From NCBI RefSeq assembly GCF_042649925.1, contig NZ_JBHSAF010000015.1, positions 62,001 to 126,000 of the forward strand: 64,000 nucleotides of DNA, read 5' to 3'. The notes under the pieces are model-generated. The model did no database searches, was not told the DNA's origin, and was given only the letters and a program-made list of their open reading frames with translations. This DNA is from Pseudaeromonas sharmana. Its GTDB lineage: Bacteria; Pseudomonadota; Gammaproteobacteria; Enterobacterales; Aeromonadaceae. How positions within the stretch are numbered: position 1 is the stretch's first letter; each line of letters begins with the position of its first letter. The position numbers and the translations under genes are program-made. Below, one piece after another: positions 52,355 to 60,592 of the stretch.

Positions 52355-53311
52355 TTAAGCAGCAGGCAAGGGCGAGCTGACAGTGGCGGCGGCATCCAGC
52401 ATGGCCTGGCGCAGCCAGATGTGGGCGGCATCGTGATGCAGAAGCGGGCTCCAGACCATGATGAGTTCAATCGGGGGAATAGAAACCGGTGGTCGACGAA
52501 TCACGGCCTCTGGCATACGCAATGCCAAACCGGCTGCCCGTGCCGGAATCGTGGCTACCAGATGGCTCTCCAGGGCCAGATTGATGGCTACCTGGTAGTT
52601 ACGGGTAAACACCCGTATGGGACGTTGCCAGCCTTGATTGGCTAACGCACGATCCACCCAGCCCAACTTTTGCAGTTCGTTCAACTCGATCCCGACGCCA
52701 ACACCATAACCGGTCTTGCTGACCCAGACGTGCTCTTGGGCCAGATATGCCTCGGCATCCCACTTTGATAGCAGCGGATGTTCACGATGTAACAGGCAGA
52801 CAAAGTCATCGCGCCAGATGCGTTTTTGATGGAAAGAGTCGGGCAGGTCATCAAAGATGTTCAATGCCAGATCGACCCGTCCATCTTCAATTTCGTGAAA
52901 GGTGACATCGCTGGGGGTCATGATATCGAGCGTGATGCCTGGCGCCTCGGTACCGATGCGCAACAACAGGCGCGGTATCAGCGTTGAGGCGGCATAGTCG
53001 CTGGCCATGATGCGAAAATGGCGCTGGCTCAACTGCGGATTGAAACCTGGATTGGGCGACAGGGTCGATTCCAGCGTTAGCAACAACTGACGGATCTGGG
53101 GTTGCAACTCCCGCGCTCGCGGTGTGGGTTGCATGCCCTGTTGGGTGCGCACCAGCAGGGGATCTGCAAACATGTCGCGCAGGCGTTTCAAGCCATTGCT
53201 CATTGCTGGCTGGGTGAGCCCGAGCTGTGCGGCGGCCCGTGTGACGGATTGTTCTCGCAGCAGCACATCGAGATAGACCAGCAGATTGAGATCGTAGCGA
53301 CTGATATTCAT
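52355..53311 (-). CDS. LysR-family transcriptional regulator
   Basis: 318-aa regulator. The N-terminal HTH reads SVTRAAAQLGLTQPAMSNGL, and the effector domain follows from residue ~90. DLNLLVYLDVLLREQSVT resembles the NodD/LeuO/MexT branch. ATG 53311 is chosen as the usual distance before the HTH; an ATG 27 bases earlier is in frame. Its stop codon abuts that of the HAD gene with no bases between. No divergent target gene is present, since crp upstream runs the same way, so its regulon is unknown. Confidence 0.9.
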   Translation of the reverse strand: MNISRYDLNLLVYLDVLLREQSVTRAAAQLGLTQPAMSNGLKRLRDMFADPLLVRTQQGMQPTPRARELQPQIRQLLLTLESTLSPNPGFNPQLSQRHFRIMASDYAASTLIPRLLLRIGTEAPGITLDIMTPSDVTFHEIEDGRVDLALNIFDDLPDSFHQKRIWRDDFVCLLHREHPLLSKWDAEAYLAQEHVWVSKTGYGVGVGIELNELQKLGWVDRALANQGWQRPIRVFTRNYQVAINLALESHLVATIPARAAGLALRMPEAVIRRPPVSIPPIELIMVWSPLLHHDAAHIWLRQAMLDAAATVSSPLPAA

Positions 53312-53460
53312 GATGTATATGACGTGAGCCTGAAACATAAAACCAGTCTATAGCACTGGCGTGTGGATTGGCATCATGTGATGAGCTGGCAAGCGCAGCA
53401 ACCTGTCATACAGGCCGCCAGGCGGTAGGCGGACGCAACCACTCCTGCGTGGTCGGCAAC

Positions 53461-53486
53461 AAAAAAGCCCGCCGAGGCGGGCTTTT
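53461..53486 (-). terminator. Terminator after crp
   Basis: AAAAGCCCGCC and GGCGGGCTTTT pair around GA, and on the minus strand the stem ends in six T. It ends crp transcription. Confidence 0.92.
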
Positions 53487-53503
53487 GCTGATGTAGCGCG
53501 TGC

Positions 53504-54142
53504 TTAGCGAGTACCAAACACCACTATGGTCTTGCCGTGTGCCGAGATCAGATTCTGATCTTCGAGCATCTTCAGGATCCGGCCGACGGTTTCACGGGAG
53601 CAACCGACGATTTGGCCAATCTCTTGGCGCGTGATCTTGATTTGCATGCCATCTGGGTGGGTCATGGCATCTGGCTGGTGAGCCAGGTTCAGCAACGTCT
53701 GGGCAATGCGGCCAGTCACGTCGAGGAACGCCAGGTTACCGACCTTCTGGCTGGTCGTCTGCAGGCGACGCGCCATCTGCGAGGAGAGTCGAACCAGAAT
53801 TTCCGGGTTGACCTGAATCAGTTGACGGAACTTCTTGTAGGAGATCTCGGCGACTTCGCAAGGGCCCTTGGCACGCACCCAGGCGGTACGGGTGGGGTTT
53901 TCGCTGTCGTCGAACAGGCCCAGTTCACCGATAAAATCGCCCTGGTTCAGATAGGACAGGATCATCTCCTTGCCTTCTTCATCCTTGATCAATACAGCAA
54001 CCGATCCCTTGACGATGAAGTAGAGGGTTTCCGCCTTCTCGCCAGCATGGATCAACGTGCTCTTTGCAGGGTATTTGTGAATATGGCAATGAGACAGGAA
54101 CCATTCCTGGGTCGGGTCGGATTGCGGTTTGCCAATAACCAT
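53504..54142 (-). CDS. crp: cAMP receptor protein
   Basis: Global regulator of carbon use that binds DNA with cAMP. 212 aa, almost the E. coli protein along its length: SHCHIHKYPAKSTLIHAGEK, the activating region, and the HTH with TRQEIGQIVGCSRETVGRIL. Oddity: the loop before the cAMP phosphate site reads FDDSENPTRTAWVRAKG, two residues longer than FEEGQERSAW in E. coli, and the Ser contact is Thr. GAGGA lies before the ATG. It probably controls the polysaccharide genes in this window as well. Confidence 0.97.
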   Translation of the reverse strand: MVIGKPQSDPTQEWFLSHCHIHKYPAKSTLIHAGEKAETLYFIVKGSVAVLIKDEEGKEMILSYLNQGDFIGELGLFDDSENPTRTAWVRAKGPCEVAEISYKKFRQLIQVNPEILVRLSSQMARRLQTTSQKVGNLAFLDVTGRIAQTLLNLAHQPDAMTHPDGMQIKITRQEIGQIVGCSRETVGRILKMLEDQNLISAHGKTIVVFGTR

Positions 54143-54385
54143 TGTGAGTCCTCTTGATTACACCACCCGATGAGGGACACCGGGTCTGTCTTATTGTTGT
54201 TGCCCTAGCATACGGGGCTTCAGCCCCAAATGGCAAGGTTCACACCCGATCGGTACTACGATGTCGAGCACGGTCAACGGCCACTGCGCCGCACTCATCC
54301 GACAACCGGGAGATGGCCCATCATACGCATTGAAAATCACAAACTGAAGGCTTACTCCGGTCAGGATCCAACCGGTAGATGAGCT

Positions 54386-54401
54386 TGTGATCCTGATCAC
54401 T
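54386..54401. promoter_or_regulatory. CRP binding site upstream of crp
   Basis: TGTGA-TCCTGA-TCACT matches TGTGA-N6-TCACA in nine of ten fixed positions. It lies about 245 bases before the crp start and 160 before the divergent lipoprotein gene. Autoregulation of crp is known in E. coli, so this is a plausible autoregulatory site. The rest of the 420-base gap (54143-54562) shows no gene. Confidence 0.65.
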
Positions 54402-54562
54402 GGCACTTTTTACCGACTTAGTCTAGCAGACTCGAAAGCGGCTGGTTATGAACCGACTGGACATTCTTCTCTTCCTGGCCCATAGCTAATGAGCGGTACA
54501 ACAACCTGAGGACAGGCGTGGTTTGCATGCCCTTTGGGCAAGGTAACAACCAAGGAGCTGTT

Positions 54563-54913
54563 ATGAACAAGAGTCTGCTGTGTCTGGTATTGGCAGGCCT
54601 GGCTGCCTGTAGCAGTCAGGATAAGCCACAAGTCGAGATCTGGAATTATCAATGCGGGGATACCCCCTTGATGGTGCGACATGATACCCGCGCGGATATG
54701 GTCGATTTTATGGCTGGCGGTATTATGCACAAGCTGGATCGCGTCGCGGATGACGAGGCACTCAAGTATAGCGATGGGCGCACCCTGTTCTGGAACAAGG
54801 GCGCCACGGCCACATTGGAGCAGGGGGGGCAGCCGTTGCTCAGTGCCTGTCAACAATCCTCCGGTCCGAGCGCTGTGGCTTCGGCGGCGGAGCCTGTCAT
54901 GCCGGCCAGCTGA
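54563..54913 (+). CDS. MliC-like lysozyme-inhibitor lipoprotein
   Basis: 116-aa lipoprotein (lipobox LAGLAAC), ATG 54563 with AAGGAG six bases ahead. The mature part, NYQCGDTPLMVRHDTRADMV then YSDGRTLFWNKGATATLEQG and a late Cys (SACQQ), follows the MliC/PliC fold pattern with its Cys pair, so it may protect the wall from lysozyme. A disordered tail rich in Ser, Ala and Pro ends the protein. The assignment is by pattern only. It is divergent from crp. Confidence 0.7.
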   Translation: MNKSLLCLVLAGLAACSSQDKPQVEIWNYQCGDTPLMVRHDTRADMVDFMAGGIMHKLDRVADDEALKYSDGRTLFWNKGATATLEQGGQPLLSACQQSSGPSAVASAAEPVMPAS

Positions 54914-54951
54914 TGTGACTCATGCGCTGTGTGCAACACAACAAGGGCCGG

Positions 54952-55200
54952 TCATTCCGGCTCTTGAGCGTTGCGTTTGACCTCGACGCGAAATTGAGCT
55001 GCCGGCATGATGTTGACCGTCTCGTGTAACTCGCTGAAAACCAGCACCACTTCCCCGCGTTGCAATTGGGCTCGCACCTGTTCGACTTTCTCGGCCAGAC
55101 TGGCTTCGACCTCGCCATAATCGGTGCCTTCGCGTAACACAAAATGCTCGATCAGGTTATCCAGCGTATCTTGATTCAGGGATTGCCAAGGTATCAACAT
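54952..55200 (-). CDS. yheU: YheU, UPF0270 protein
   Basis: 82-aa cytoplasmic protein of unknown role. MLIPWQSLNQDTLDNLIEHF then FVLREGTDYGE and SELHETVNIMPAAQF are close to E. coli YheU. It lies near crp in E. coli as well, so the order is ancestral. It is preceded by the MocR gene on the same strand with nine bases between, so the two may be co-transcribed. Confidence 0.93.
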   Translation of the reverse strand: MLIPWQSLNQDTLDNLIEHFVLREGTDYGEVEASLAEKVEQVRAQLQRGEVVLVFSELHETVNIMPAAQFRVEVKRNAQEPE

Positions 55201-55209
55201 CCATCACCT

Positions 55210-56595
55210 CTACAGCAGACTGGCTTGCGGTCCGCTACTCTCCAGCAATGATGCTAGTGTCGTCAAGGCCTGTTCCAGTGAGGCCATATCCAACGGATGG
55301 CTGATAGAAAGCCTGACTGCCTGGGGTGCATTGAAGTGTCCTGCCGCAAACAGCTCGGCACCGGCCAGACCTATGCCTTCGGCCTCTGCCGCGGCAATGA
55401 AACTGGCTGCGCGCCATTGTTCTGGCAACTCCAGCCAGGCATGCATACTGCCGGGTGCGTATCGCAAGGCAAAGTGGCCCAGATGGTACTGCAAGCGTTC
55501 GGCTCGCTGTGCCAATTGCTGACGTTGTTGCCGTAATAATGCGTCGGCTTCGCCTCCTTGCATCCAGCGACAGGCCAGCTCGATCAGTAACGGACTGACC
55601 ATCCAGCTGGTGGCGCGAATGGCCTGCTGTGCCGCCGTATGCAAAGACAGCGGCACCAGCATGTAGCCGATTCGCAAACCGGCACTGGTTCCCTTGGAGA
55701 AACTACCCAGGTAGATGACCCGCTCCGGAGCCAGGTTGACCATGGCGGGGGGGCGATCGGCCGGTAGCAGTCCATGCACATCATCTTCAATCACCCAGAG
55801 TTGATGACGGGCACAAATGGCCAGTATGGCCTCGCGACGGGCAGTGGACATGACGGCTGTGGTCGGATTTTGTAATGTGGGAATCAGATAGATGGCGCGG
55901 AATAATCCATCCTGACAGGCCTTATCCAGCGCGTCGGGAATGATCCCTTCTGCATCCATGGGCAGACCTCGCAACTGTAGTTTCAATGTCTGCGCCAGTG
56001 TCATGAGTCCAGGATAGGTCAAGCCTTCACAGAGCAGCGCCTGGCCGCTAAGACCCAGCATCATCACGGCCAGGAGCAATCCATTTTGCGCCCCGTAGTT
56101 AAAAAACAACCGTTCTGCCGAGGCGTCGATTTCGTGGCGCTGTAACCAGTCGGCAAAACAGTGACGTTGCTCGAAGTTGCCATCGGCACTGTCGTACTCC
56201 ATCAGGCCATTGATACAGTCACTCTCCTGACTGAGGGCCAGTATCGCGTCGCGAAAGGCTGCACTGCGATCGAGGGCGACAGGCAGGTTTTGCCACAGCT
56301 CGATGCGTCCGGGTTTTTCCTGACGTAAATGCCACACATGCGAGGAGGATTGCTCGGCGTCGCGGACATAGGAGCCTGAGCCGACGCGGGCGGTAATAAG
56401 ACCACATTGCTCAGCCTCATGATAGGCGCGGGTGATGGTCCCAACTGTCACACCGAGGCGGTCGGCGAGGGCTCTGTGAGTCGGTAAACGGCTGCCGGCA
56501 CTGAGTTCGCCATTTTGGATGGCCGAGCGCAGTGCTTCGAGTAATTGTCGGTATAGCGGGCCACGCCCGGAGAGTGTCGGAGTCCAAATTGTCAT
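55210..56595 (-). CDS. MocR/PdxR-type GntR regulator with aminotransferase domain
   Basis: 461-aa fusion of a GntR winged helix (GPLYRQLLEALRSAIQNGEL, RLPTHRALADRLGVTVGTIT) and a fold-I aminotransferase-like domain. The PLP Lys is in YLGSFSKGTSAGLRIGY, and NYGAQNGLLLAVMML and IEDDVHG are visible. ATG 56595 (MTIWTPTLSG) is chosen as the family start; the longer frame would run through the operator region. It is divergent from a LysE exporter, a common pair. PdxR function is possible, but no vitamin B6 gene is near, so an amino-acid-linked role is as likely. Confidence 0.9.
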   Translation of the reverse strand: MTIWTPTLSGRGPLYRQLLEALRSAIQNGELSAGSRLPTHRALADRLGVTVGTITRAYHEAEQCGLITARVGSGSYVRDAEQSSSHVWHLRQEKPGRIELWQNLPVALDRSAAFRDAILALSQESDCINGLMEYDSADGNFEQRHCFADWLQRHEIDASAERLFFNYGAQNGLLLAVMMLGLSGQALLCEGLTYPGLMTLAQTLKLQLRGLPMDAEGIIPDALDKACQDGLFRAIYLIPTLQNPTTAVMSTARREAILAICARHQLWVIEDDVHGLLPADRPPAMVNLAPERVIYLGSFSKGTSAGLRIGYMLVPLSLHTAAQQAIRATSWMVSPLLIELACRWMQGGEADALLRQQRQQLAQRAERLQYHLGHFALRYAPGSMHAWLELPEQWRAASFIAAAEAEGIGLAGAELFAAGHFNAPQAVRLSISHPLDMASLEQALTTLASLLESSGPQASLL

Positions 56596-56697
56596 CGTGA
56601 CAATAAAACAATTGATCATATTGTTTGTCAATATTACCGTGATTGTGTGCTGTTTGCAGCACAAAATGTTCTTCACAATGATTTTGTATCGATACAA
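56588..56697. promoter_or_regulatory. Cluster of four inverted repeats between MocR gene and exporter
   Basis: ATTGTCA-TCG-TGACAAT (56588-56604, across the MocR start codon), ACAAT-TGATCAT-ATTGT (56608-56624), TGTGCTG-TTTG-CAGCACA (56646-56663) and the palindrome TTGTATCGATACAA (56684-56697). The first two have their centres about 20 bp apart. The density in 110 bases suggests operators for the MocR protein and perhaps a second regulator. Confidence 0.6.
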
Positions 56698-56739
56698 TTT
56701 GCATCCGGATGCGTTTCCCTTCATCAAGGAGACGTGCAA

Positions 56740-57351
56740 ATGATGATGGAATGGTTATGGCCGCTGGCGGTATTTGCTGCGGTGAGTTGTATTACACCTG
56801 GCCCCAATAACCTGCTACTGACGCAGTCTGGTGCCAGATTCGGTTTTCGTCGCAGCGTACCGCATGTCTGTGGCATCGCAGCAGGAATGGGGGTGATGTT
56901 GCTGGCTGTCGCCAGCGGGTTGGGTTCGTTGTTTAACTCCTTACCCTGGTTGCAACAGGCGATGCGTATCGGCGGCACCCTATATCTGCTGTGGTTGGGG
57001 TATATGATTGCCATTGCACCACCGTTAACGGCTAAAGCAGCGGATGAGGGGGGGATGGTGGATTCACCCTGGCGGTTTTATCAGGCGGTGCTTTTTCAGT
57101 TTATAAATCCGAAGGCGTGGCTGATGTCCATCTCGATGATTGGCAGCTTCACGTTGTTGGGACGAGAGTACTGGTCGTCTGTGGGCTGGATGGTGCTGGT
57201 CTTTAGCCTGGTCTGTTTACAGTGTTGTCTGGTGTGGGCACAGTTCGGGGCTCAGGTCGGCCGCTGGTTGCGCACCCCACAGGCATGGAGCTGGTTCAAT
57301 CGCATTATGGGAGCCTTGACGGTCGTCTGTGTGGTGATGATCTGGCTTTGA
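56740..57351 (+). CDS. LysE/RhtB-family exporter 1
   Basis: 203-aa inner-membrane protein with about six helices. The family signature is SCITPGPNNLLLTQSGARFG. Three ATG codons in a row begin the gene; AAGGAG lies eight bases before the first. FINPKAWLMSISMIG is typical of RhtB-type amino-acid exporters. It is divergent from MocR and is followed by a paralogue 76 bases later. Which amino acid it exports cannot be read. Confidence 0.9.
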   Translation: MMMEWLWPLAVFAAVSCITPGPNNLLLTQSGARFGFRRSVPHVCGIAAGMGVMLLAVASGLGSLFNSLPWLQQAMRIGGTLYLLWLGYMIAIAPPLTAKAADEGGMVDSPWRFYQAVLFQFINPKAWLMSISMIGSFTLLGREYWSSVGWMVLVFSLVCLQCCLVWAQFGAQVGRWLRTPQAWSWFNRIMGALTVVCVVMIWL

Positions 57352-57427
57352 TTGGCTTAAGGTGCGTAACTTGCTATAACAGCCCGCCATTGGGAGGCGA
57401 GTTCGCCTATTGAGTGTGAGGCTGGGA

Positions 57428-58021
57428 ATGGATTTAAGCTGGTTTTTACCTTTATTGGGTTTTGCTTTGGTTACCTGTGGGACTCCGGGGCCGAACAACA
57501 TGCTGTTGACGGCGGCGGGAGCGAACCTGGGCGTTCGAGCCAGTTTGCCGATGCTGCTTTCTGTGGTTAGCGGACTCAACCTGATTATGTTGGCAACGGC
57601 ATGTGGTCTCGGCGCGCTGTTCGAGGCCATGCCGGCTCTGCATTTAGCGTTGAAGTTGATCGGCAGTGGTTATCTTTTATGGTTGGCGTGGCAACTGGCG
57701 CAAGCTGGCGTGCCTGGAGAGCGCAACGTCAGGGATATGCCGCACTGGTTGCAAGCGGCCTGCCTGCAATGGGTCAACCCCAAAGGCTGGTTCATGGCAA
57801 TTTCAGCCATTGGCGGTTTCACGTTGGCTGGGCAGCATTACTTTGTCTCCGCCGTGGGGATCTTGCTGACGTTCTTCCTGATGGGGCTGTTAACTGGGCT
57901 GTTTTGGGTATTGTTCGGTGCTCAGGTGCGTCGCTGGATCAAAAGCCCACTGGGCTGGCGTCGGTTTAATCGCGGTATGGGGATACTGACGGCGGCGTGT
58001 ATCTTTATGATTTGGTTATAG
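57428..58021 (+). CDS. LysE/RhtB-family exporter 2
   Basis: 197-aa paralogue of the previous gene: CGTPGPNNMLLTAAGANLG near the start, WVNPKGWFMAISAIGGFT in the middle and an almost shared end (FNRGMGILTAACIFMIWL). ATG 57428 is preceded by GAGG; an in-frame start 18 bases earlier exists. The two probably arose by tandem duplication but have diverged a good deal. It may share a transcript with exporter 1. Confidence 0.9.
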   Translation: MDLSWFLPLLGFALVTCGTPGPNNMLLTAAGANLGVRASLPMLLSVVSGLNLIMLATACGLGALFEAMPALHLALKLIGSGYLLWLAWQLAQAGVPGERNVRDMPHWLQAACLQWVNPKGWFMAISAIGGFTLAGQHYFVSAVGILLTFFLMGLLTGLFWVLFGAQVRRWIKSPLGWRRFNRGMGILTAACIFMIWL

Positions 58022-58121
58022 CTGGTCGGCGCTGTTTTCCCGGCATCGGACTAGTGTTTGCGGCAAATGGGTGTAAAATTTGCGCCGATTTTGCGCCCAT
58101 TTGATGATAAAGACCCCAACC

Positions 58122-59249
58122 ATGACTGAAGCCTTGAAGCCCGCCGATTTGTTTGCCGATATTCGTCCGTATCATGATGACGAGGTGCCTGCCGCCCTTG
58201 AGCGTCTGATGAATGATGACGAGTTACTGGCGGCCATCGCTCATTTTCGTTTCCCTCGCCTTTCCCGGTTTTTGGGTGTTCTGCTCAAGCCGATGATTCG
58301 TCGCGCGTTACATAAACGCTGGGCTCTGGTGCGAAGCGTGCGTGATGTGCAGACGGAAGTTGCTCATTTTATGGAGCAGATGATTGCTTCCACCACACAG
58401 GGAGTGACGTACTCCGGGCTGGAACATCTGGAGTCGGGCAAGAGTTATCTGTTTATCTCCAACCACCGTGATATTGCGATGGATCCGGCGTTCGTTAACT
58501 GGGGTTTGTATAAGTGTGGGCTGGATACAGTACGCATCGCCATTGGCGACAACCTGCTGCGCAAACCTTGTGCTACTGAGCTGATGAGACTGAACAAAAG
58601 TTTCATCGTCAAGCGCTCGGCCAAAGGGCCACGCGAGATGATGAAAGCGTTCAGTGAGCTTTCTGCCTATATTGCTCATTCATTGCAAGAGGGGAGCTCA
58701 ATCTGGATTGCGCAGAAGGAAGGCCGGGCCAAAGACGGTGACGATAGAACCGACCCGGCGATTCTCAAAATGTTTTACATGGCAGGAAAGCATCAGAAGA
58801 TCCCCTTTGCCGATTACATGCAGGGTCTGAACATAGTGCCGGTCGCGATCTCCTACGAGTTTGATCCTGGTGATGAGGCCAAGGCTCGCGAGTTGGTTGA
58901 GCGTGCGCAAAGTGGTAGCTATGAGAAGGGTGAATTTGAGGATATTGACAGCATTGTCGCCGGCATCGTCGGCTTCAAGGGGCGGGTTCATGTCAGCATC
59001 GGCAGCCCGTTGAGTCAGATCCCGGATACGCCGGAGGCGCTGGCCGAGAGCTTGGATCGGGCGATTCATGGTCAGTATCGACTGTTCCCGAGCAACTTGC
59101 TGGCGGCTGGGGAGAGTCAGGGTATCAGCGAAGCGGAACGTCAACAGTTTGCCAACCGGATCGCGGCGATGCCAAGTGAGTTGCAGTCTACCGCCCGTGC
59201 CATGTATGCACGCCCGGTGCTAAATCAGCGGCAGTCGCTTGAAAACTGA
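58122..59249 (+). CDS. PlsC-domain acyltransferase, HX5D variant
   Basis: 375-aa membrane-associated acyltransferase-like protein. ISNHRDIAMDPAFVNWG is the first motif, with His-x5-Asp instead of the usual His-x4-Asp; IAQKEGRAKDGDDRTDPAIL is the substrate motif. YLFISNHRD and FIVKRSAKGPREMM are typical of a larger bacterial acyltransferase subfamily, not of canonical PlsC (about 245 aa). ATG 58122 (MTEALKPADLF) is favoured, as earlier starts lack a binding site. Upstream, CAAATGGG and CCCATTTG are inverted around TAAAAT (58064-58103). Acyl acceptor unknown. Confidence 0.82.
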   Translation: MTEALKPADLFADIRPYHDDEVPAALERLMNDDELLAAIAHFRFPRLSRFLGVLLKPMIRRALHKRWALVRSVRDVQTEVAHFMEQMIASTTQGVTYSGLEHLESGKSYLFISNHRDIAMDPAFVNWGLYKCGLDTVRIAIGDNLLRKPCATELMRLNKSFIVKRSAKGPREMMKAFSELSAYIAHSLQEGSSIWIAQKEGRAKDGDDRTDPAILKMFYMAGKHQKIPFADYMQGLNIVPVAISYEFDPGDEAKARELVERAQSGSYEKGEFEDIDSIVAGIVGFKGRVHVSIGSPLSQIPDTPEALAESLDRAIHGQYRLFPSNLLAAGESQGISEAERQQFANRIAAMPSELQSTARAMYARPVLNQRQSLEN

Positions 59250-59266
59250 GTCAAATGAATAACAGA

Positions 59267-59293
59267 CAGGGCGCCTTGAGGCGCCCTGTTTCA
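59267..59293 (+). terminator. Terminator after acyltransferase gene
   Basis: CAGGGCGCC and GGCGCCCTG pair around TTGA and are followed by TTTCATT. It lies between two convergent genes and could stop transcription from the left. Confidence 0.8.
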
Positions 59294-59322
59294 TTGCTGT
59301 TGCGGCTATTGTGGGGTAAAGC

Positions 59323-60471
59323 TTATGCCACGGCTTTCAACGCACTGGCATCGCTGTCAATGACCAGGATGTTAGCACGCCGGAAAAAGTTGAATTCGGT
59401 GGCAGAGGCCCAGGTATAGGCGCCCATCATGCCACCGATCACCAGATCGCCGACATCCAGTTCCGGTAACATGATCTCATCTGCTATCACGTCAATGCTG
59501 TCGCAGGTCGGGCCGGCCAGCACCGATGCCTGGCGCTCACCCTTGGCATACGGAGCACTCTTCGGGTAGTCGATGTGATCGAACAGTTGGCCGCTGTAGC
59601 TACCGTATAGACCATCATCCAGATAGTACCAGGTACGGCCAAAGCGCTCGGCTTTGCCCATGACACTACTGATCGAGGTCATGGCTGGTGCCGAGATGAA
59701 ACGGCCGGGTTCGGCCAGTAGACGGATCCCCTCGGGGGTATTGGCCAGCGCGGCGCGAATCGGGGCACAGAAGGTGCCGATATCGAACGTCGCGCCTGAA
59801 TAGTCGACCGGGAAGCCGCCGCCGATGTCCAGTACCTGCAATGGCATGCCTTCAGCCTCGGCCTGGCGGAGCAACCCGTTGCATGCCTCGATTGCTTCCA
59901 CATGACGACGGGCATTGGGTACCTGAGACCCTACATGGAATGACAGGCCGATAACATCGATACCCAGAGCCTGGGCTTCGCGGAGCAGCGGCAGCACCCT
60001 GTCCGGGGTACATCCAAACTTCTTGGATAGGTCGACTTTAGTTTCCGGATTGGGGAAGCTGACGCGCAGCAGCAGACGAGCCTGATGCCTGTAGGCAACA
60101 AACTTGTGCAACTCAACCGGGTTATCGAATACAAAAACATTGCAGCCGAATTCGAGGGCATGGCGAATATCAGAATCGCGTTTAATCGGATGGGTATGAA
60201 TGCAATCGTTCGGGTCAATTTGGGCATCGCGCATCAGGTCGACTTCACCGTTCGTTGCGAGATCGAAACAGGCGCCTTCGGCTTTGAGTGTTTCCACTAC
60301 CCCCATGTGAGGTAATGGTTTTAGCGCGTAATGCAGTGTCACTCCTGGCAAGGCTGCTTGCAGCGAGCGATATTGATGGCGGACTGCCGCCTGATCCAGC
60401 ACCAGCAGCGGTGAGCCGTATTCGGCCACCAGGCCGCGGTAATCCATTCCCGGAACGAATTGGCTGTTCAT
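59323..60471 (-). CDS. Fold-III ornithine/lysine decarboxylase
   Basis: 382-aa PLP enzyme of the alanine-racemase-fold decarboxylases, making putrescine or cadaverine. HYALKPLPH carries the Schiff-base Lys, SFHVGSQ and GGGFPVDY bind PLP, LLAEPGRF the phosphate, and GPTCDSIDVI the active-site Cys-Asp of the opposite subunit in the dimer. It resembles Vibrio-type enzymes that accept both Lys and Orn. ATG 60471 follows GAGGTG; an in-frame ATG 18 bases earlier is less likely. It has its own promoter and a structured leader. Confidence 0.9.
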   Translation of the reverse strand: MNSQFVPGMDYRGLVAEYGSPLLVLDQAAVRHQYRSLQAALPGVTLHYALKPLPHMGVVETLKAEGACFDLATNGEVDLMRDAQIDPNDCIHTHPIKRDSDIRHALEFGCNVFVFDNPVELHKFVAYRHQARLLLRVSFPNPETKVDLSKKFGCTPDRVLPLLREAQALGIDVIGLSFHVGSQVPNARRHVEAIEACNGLLRQAEAEGMPLQVLDIGGGFPVDYSGATFDIGTFCAPIRAALANTPEGIRLLAEPGRFISAPAMTSISSVMGKAERFGRTWYYLDDGLYGSYSGQLFDHIDYPKSAPYAKGERQASVLAGPTCDSIDVIADEIMLPELDVGDLVIGGMMGAYTWASATEFNFFRRANILVIDSDASALKAVA

Positions 60472-60492
60472 CTTATGCACACACCTCACAAA

Positions 60493-60540
60493 AGGGCCAT
60501 GGCCCTGAGCCTAGTTAGGCTCCGACCTTACTGTCGGAGC
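60493..60540 (-). promoter_or_regulatory. Two stem-loops in the decarboxylase leader
   Basis: GCTCCGAC and GTCGGAGC pair around six bases (60519-60540), and AGGGCCATGGCCCT (60493-60506) is a perfect 14-base palindrome followed by TTTTG on the minus strand. Both lie between the predicted start of transcription and the ribosome binding site, so attenuation or translational control is possible. Confidence 0.5.
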
Positions 60541-60564
60541 AGCGTTAGTTTTGAAATCGCGCGC

Positions 60565-60592
60565 ATTATCTGGCATCTGCCTAGCTATGCAA
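60565..60592 (-). promoter_or_regulatory. Predicted promoter of decarboxylase
   Basis: On the minus strand TTGCAT (-35, 60592-60587) and GATAAT (-10, 60570-60565) are 16 bases apart. Transcription would start near 60558, giving a leader of about 87 bases. Confidence 0.6.
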
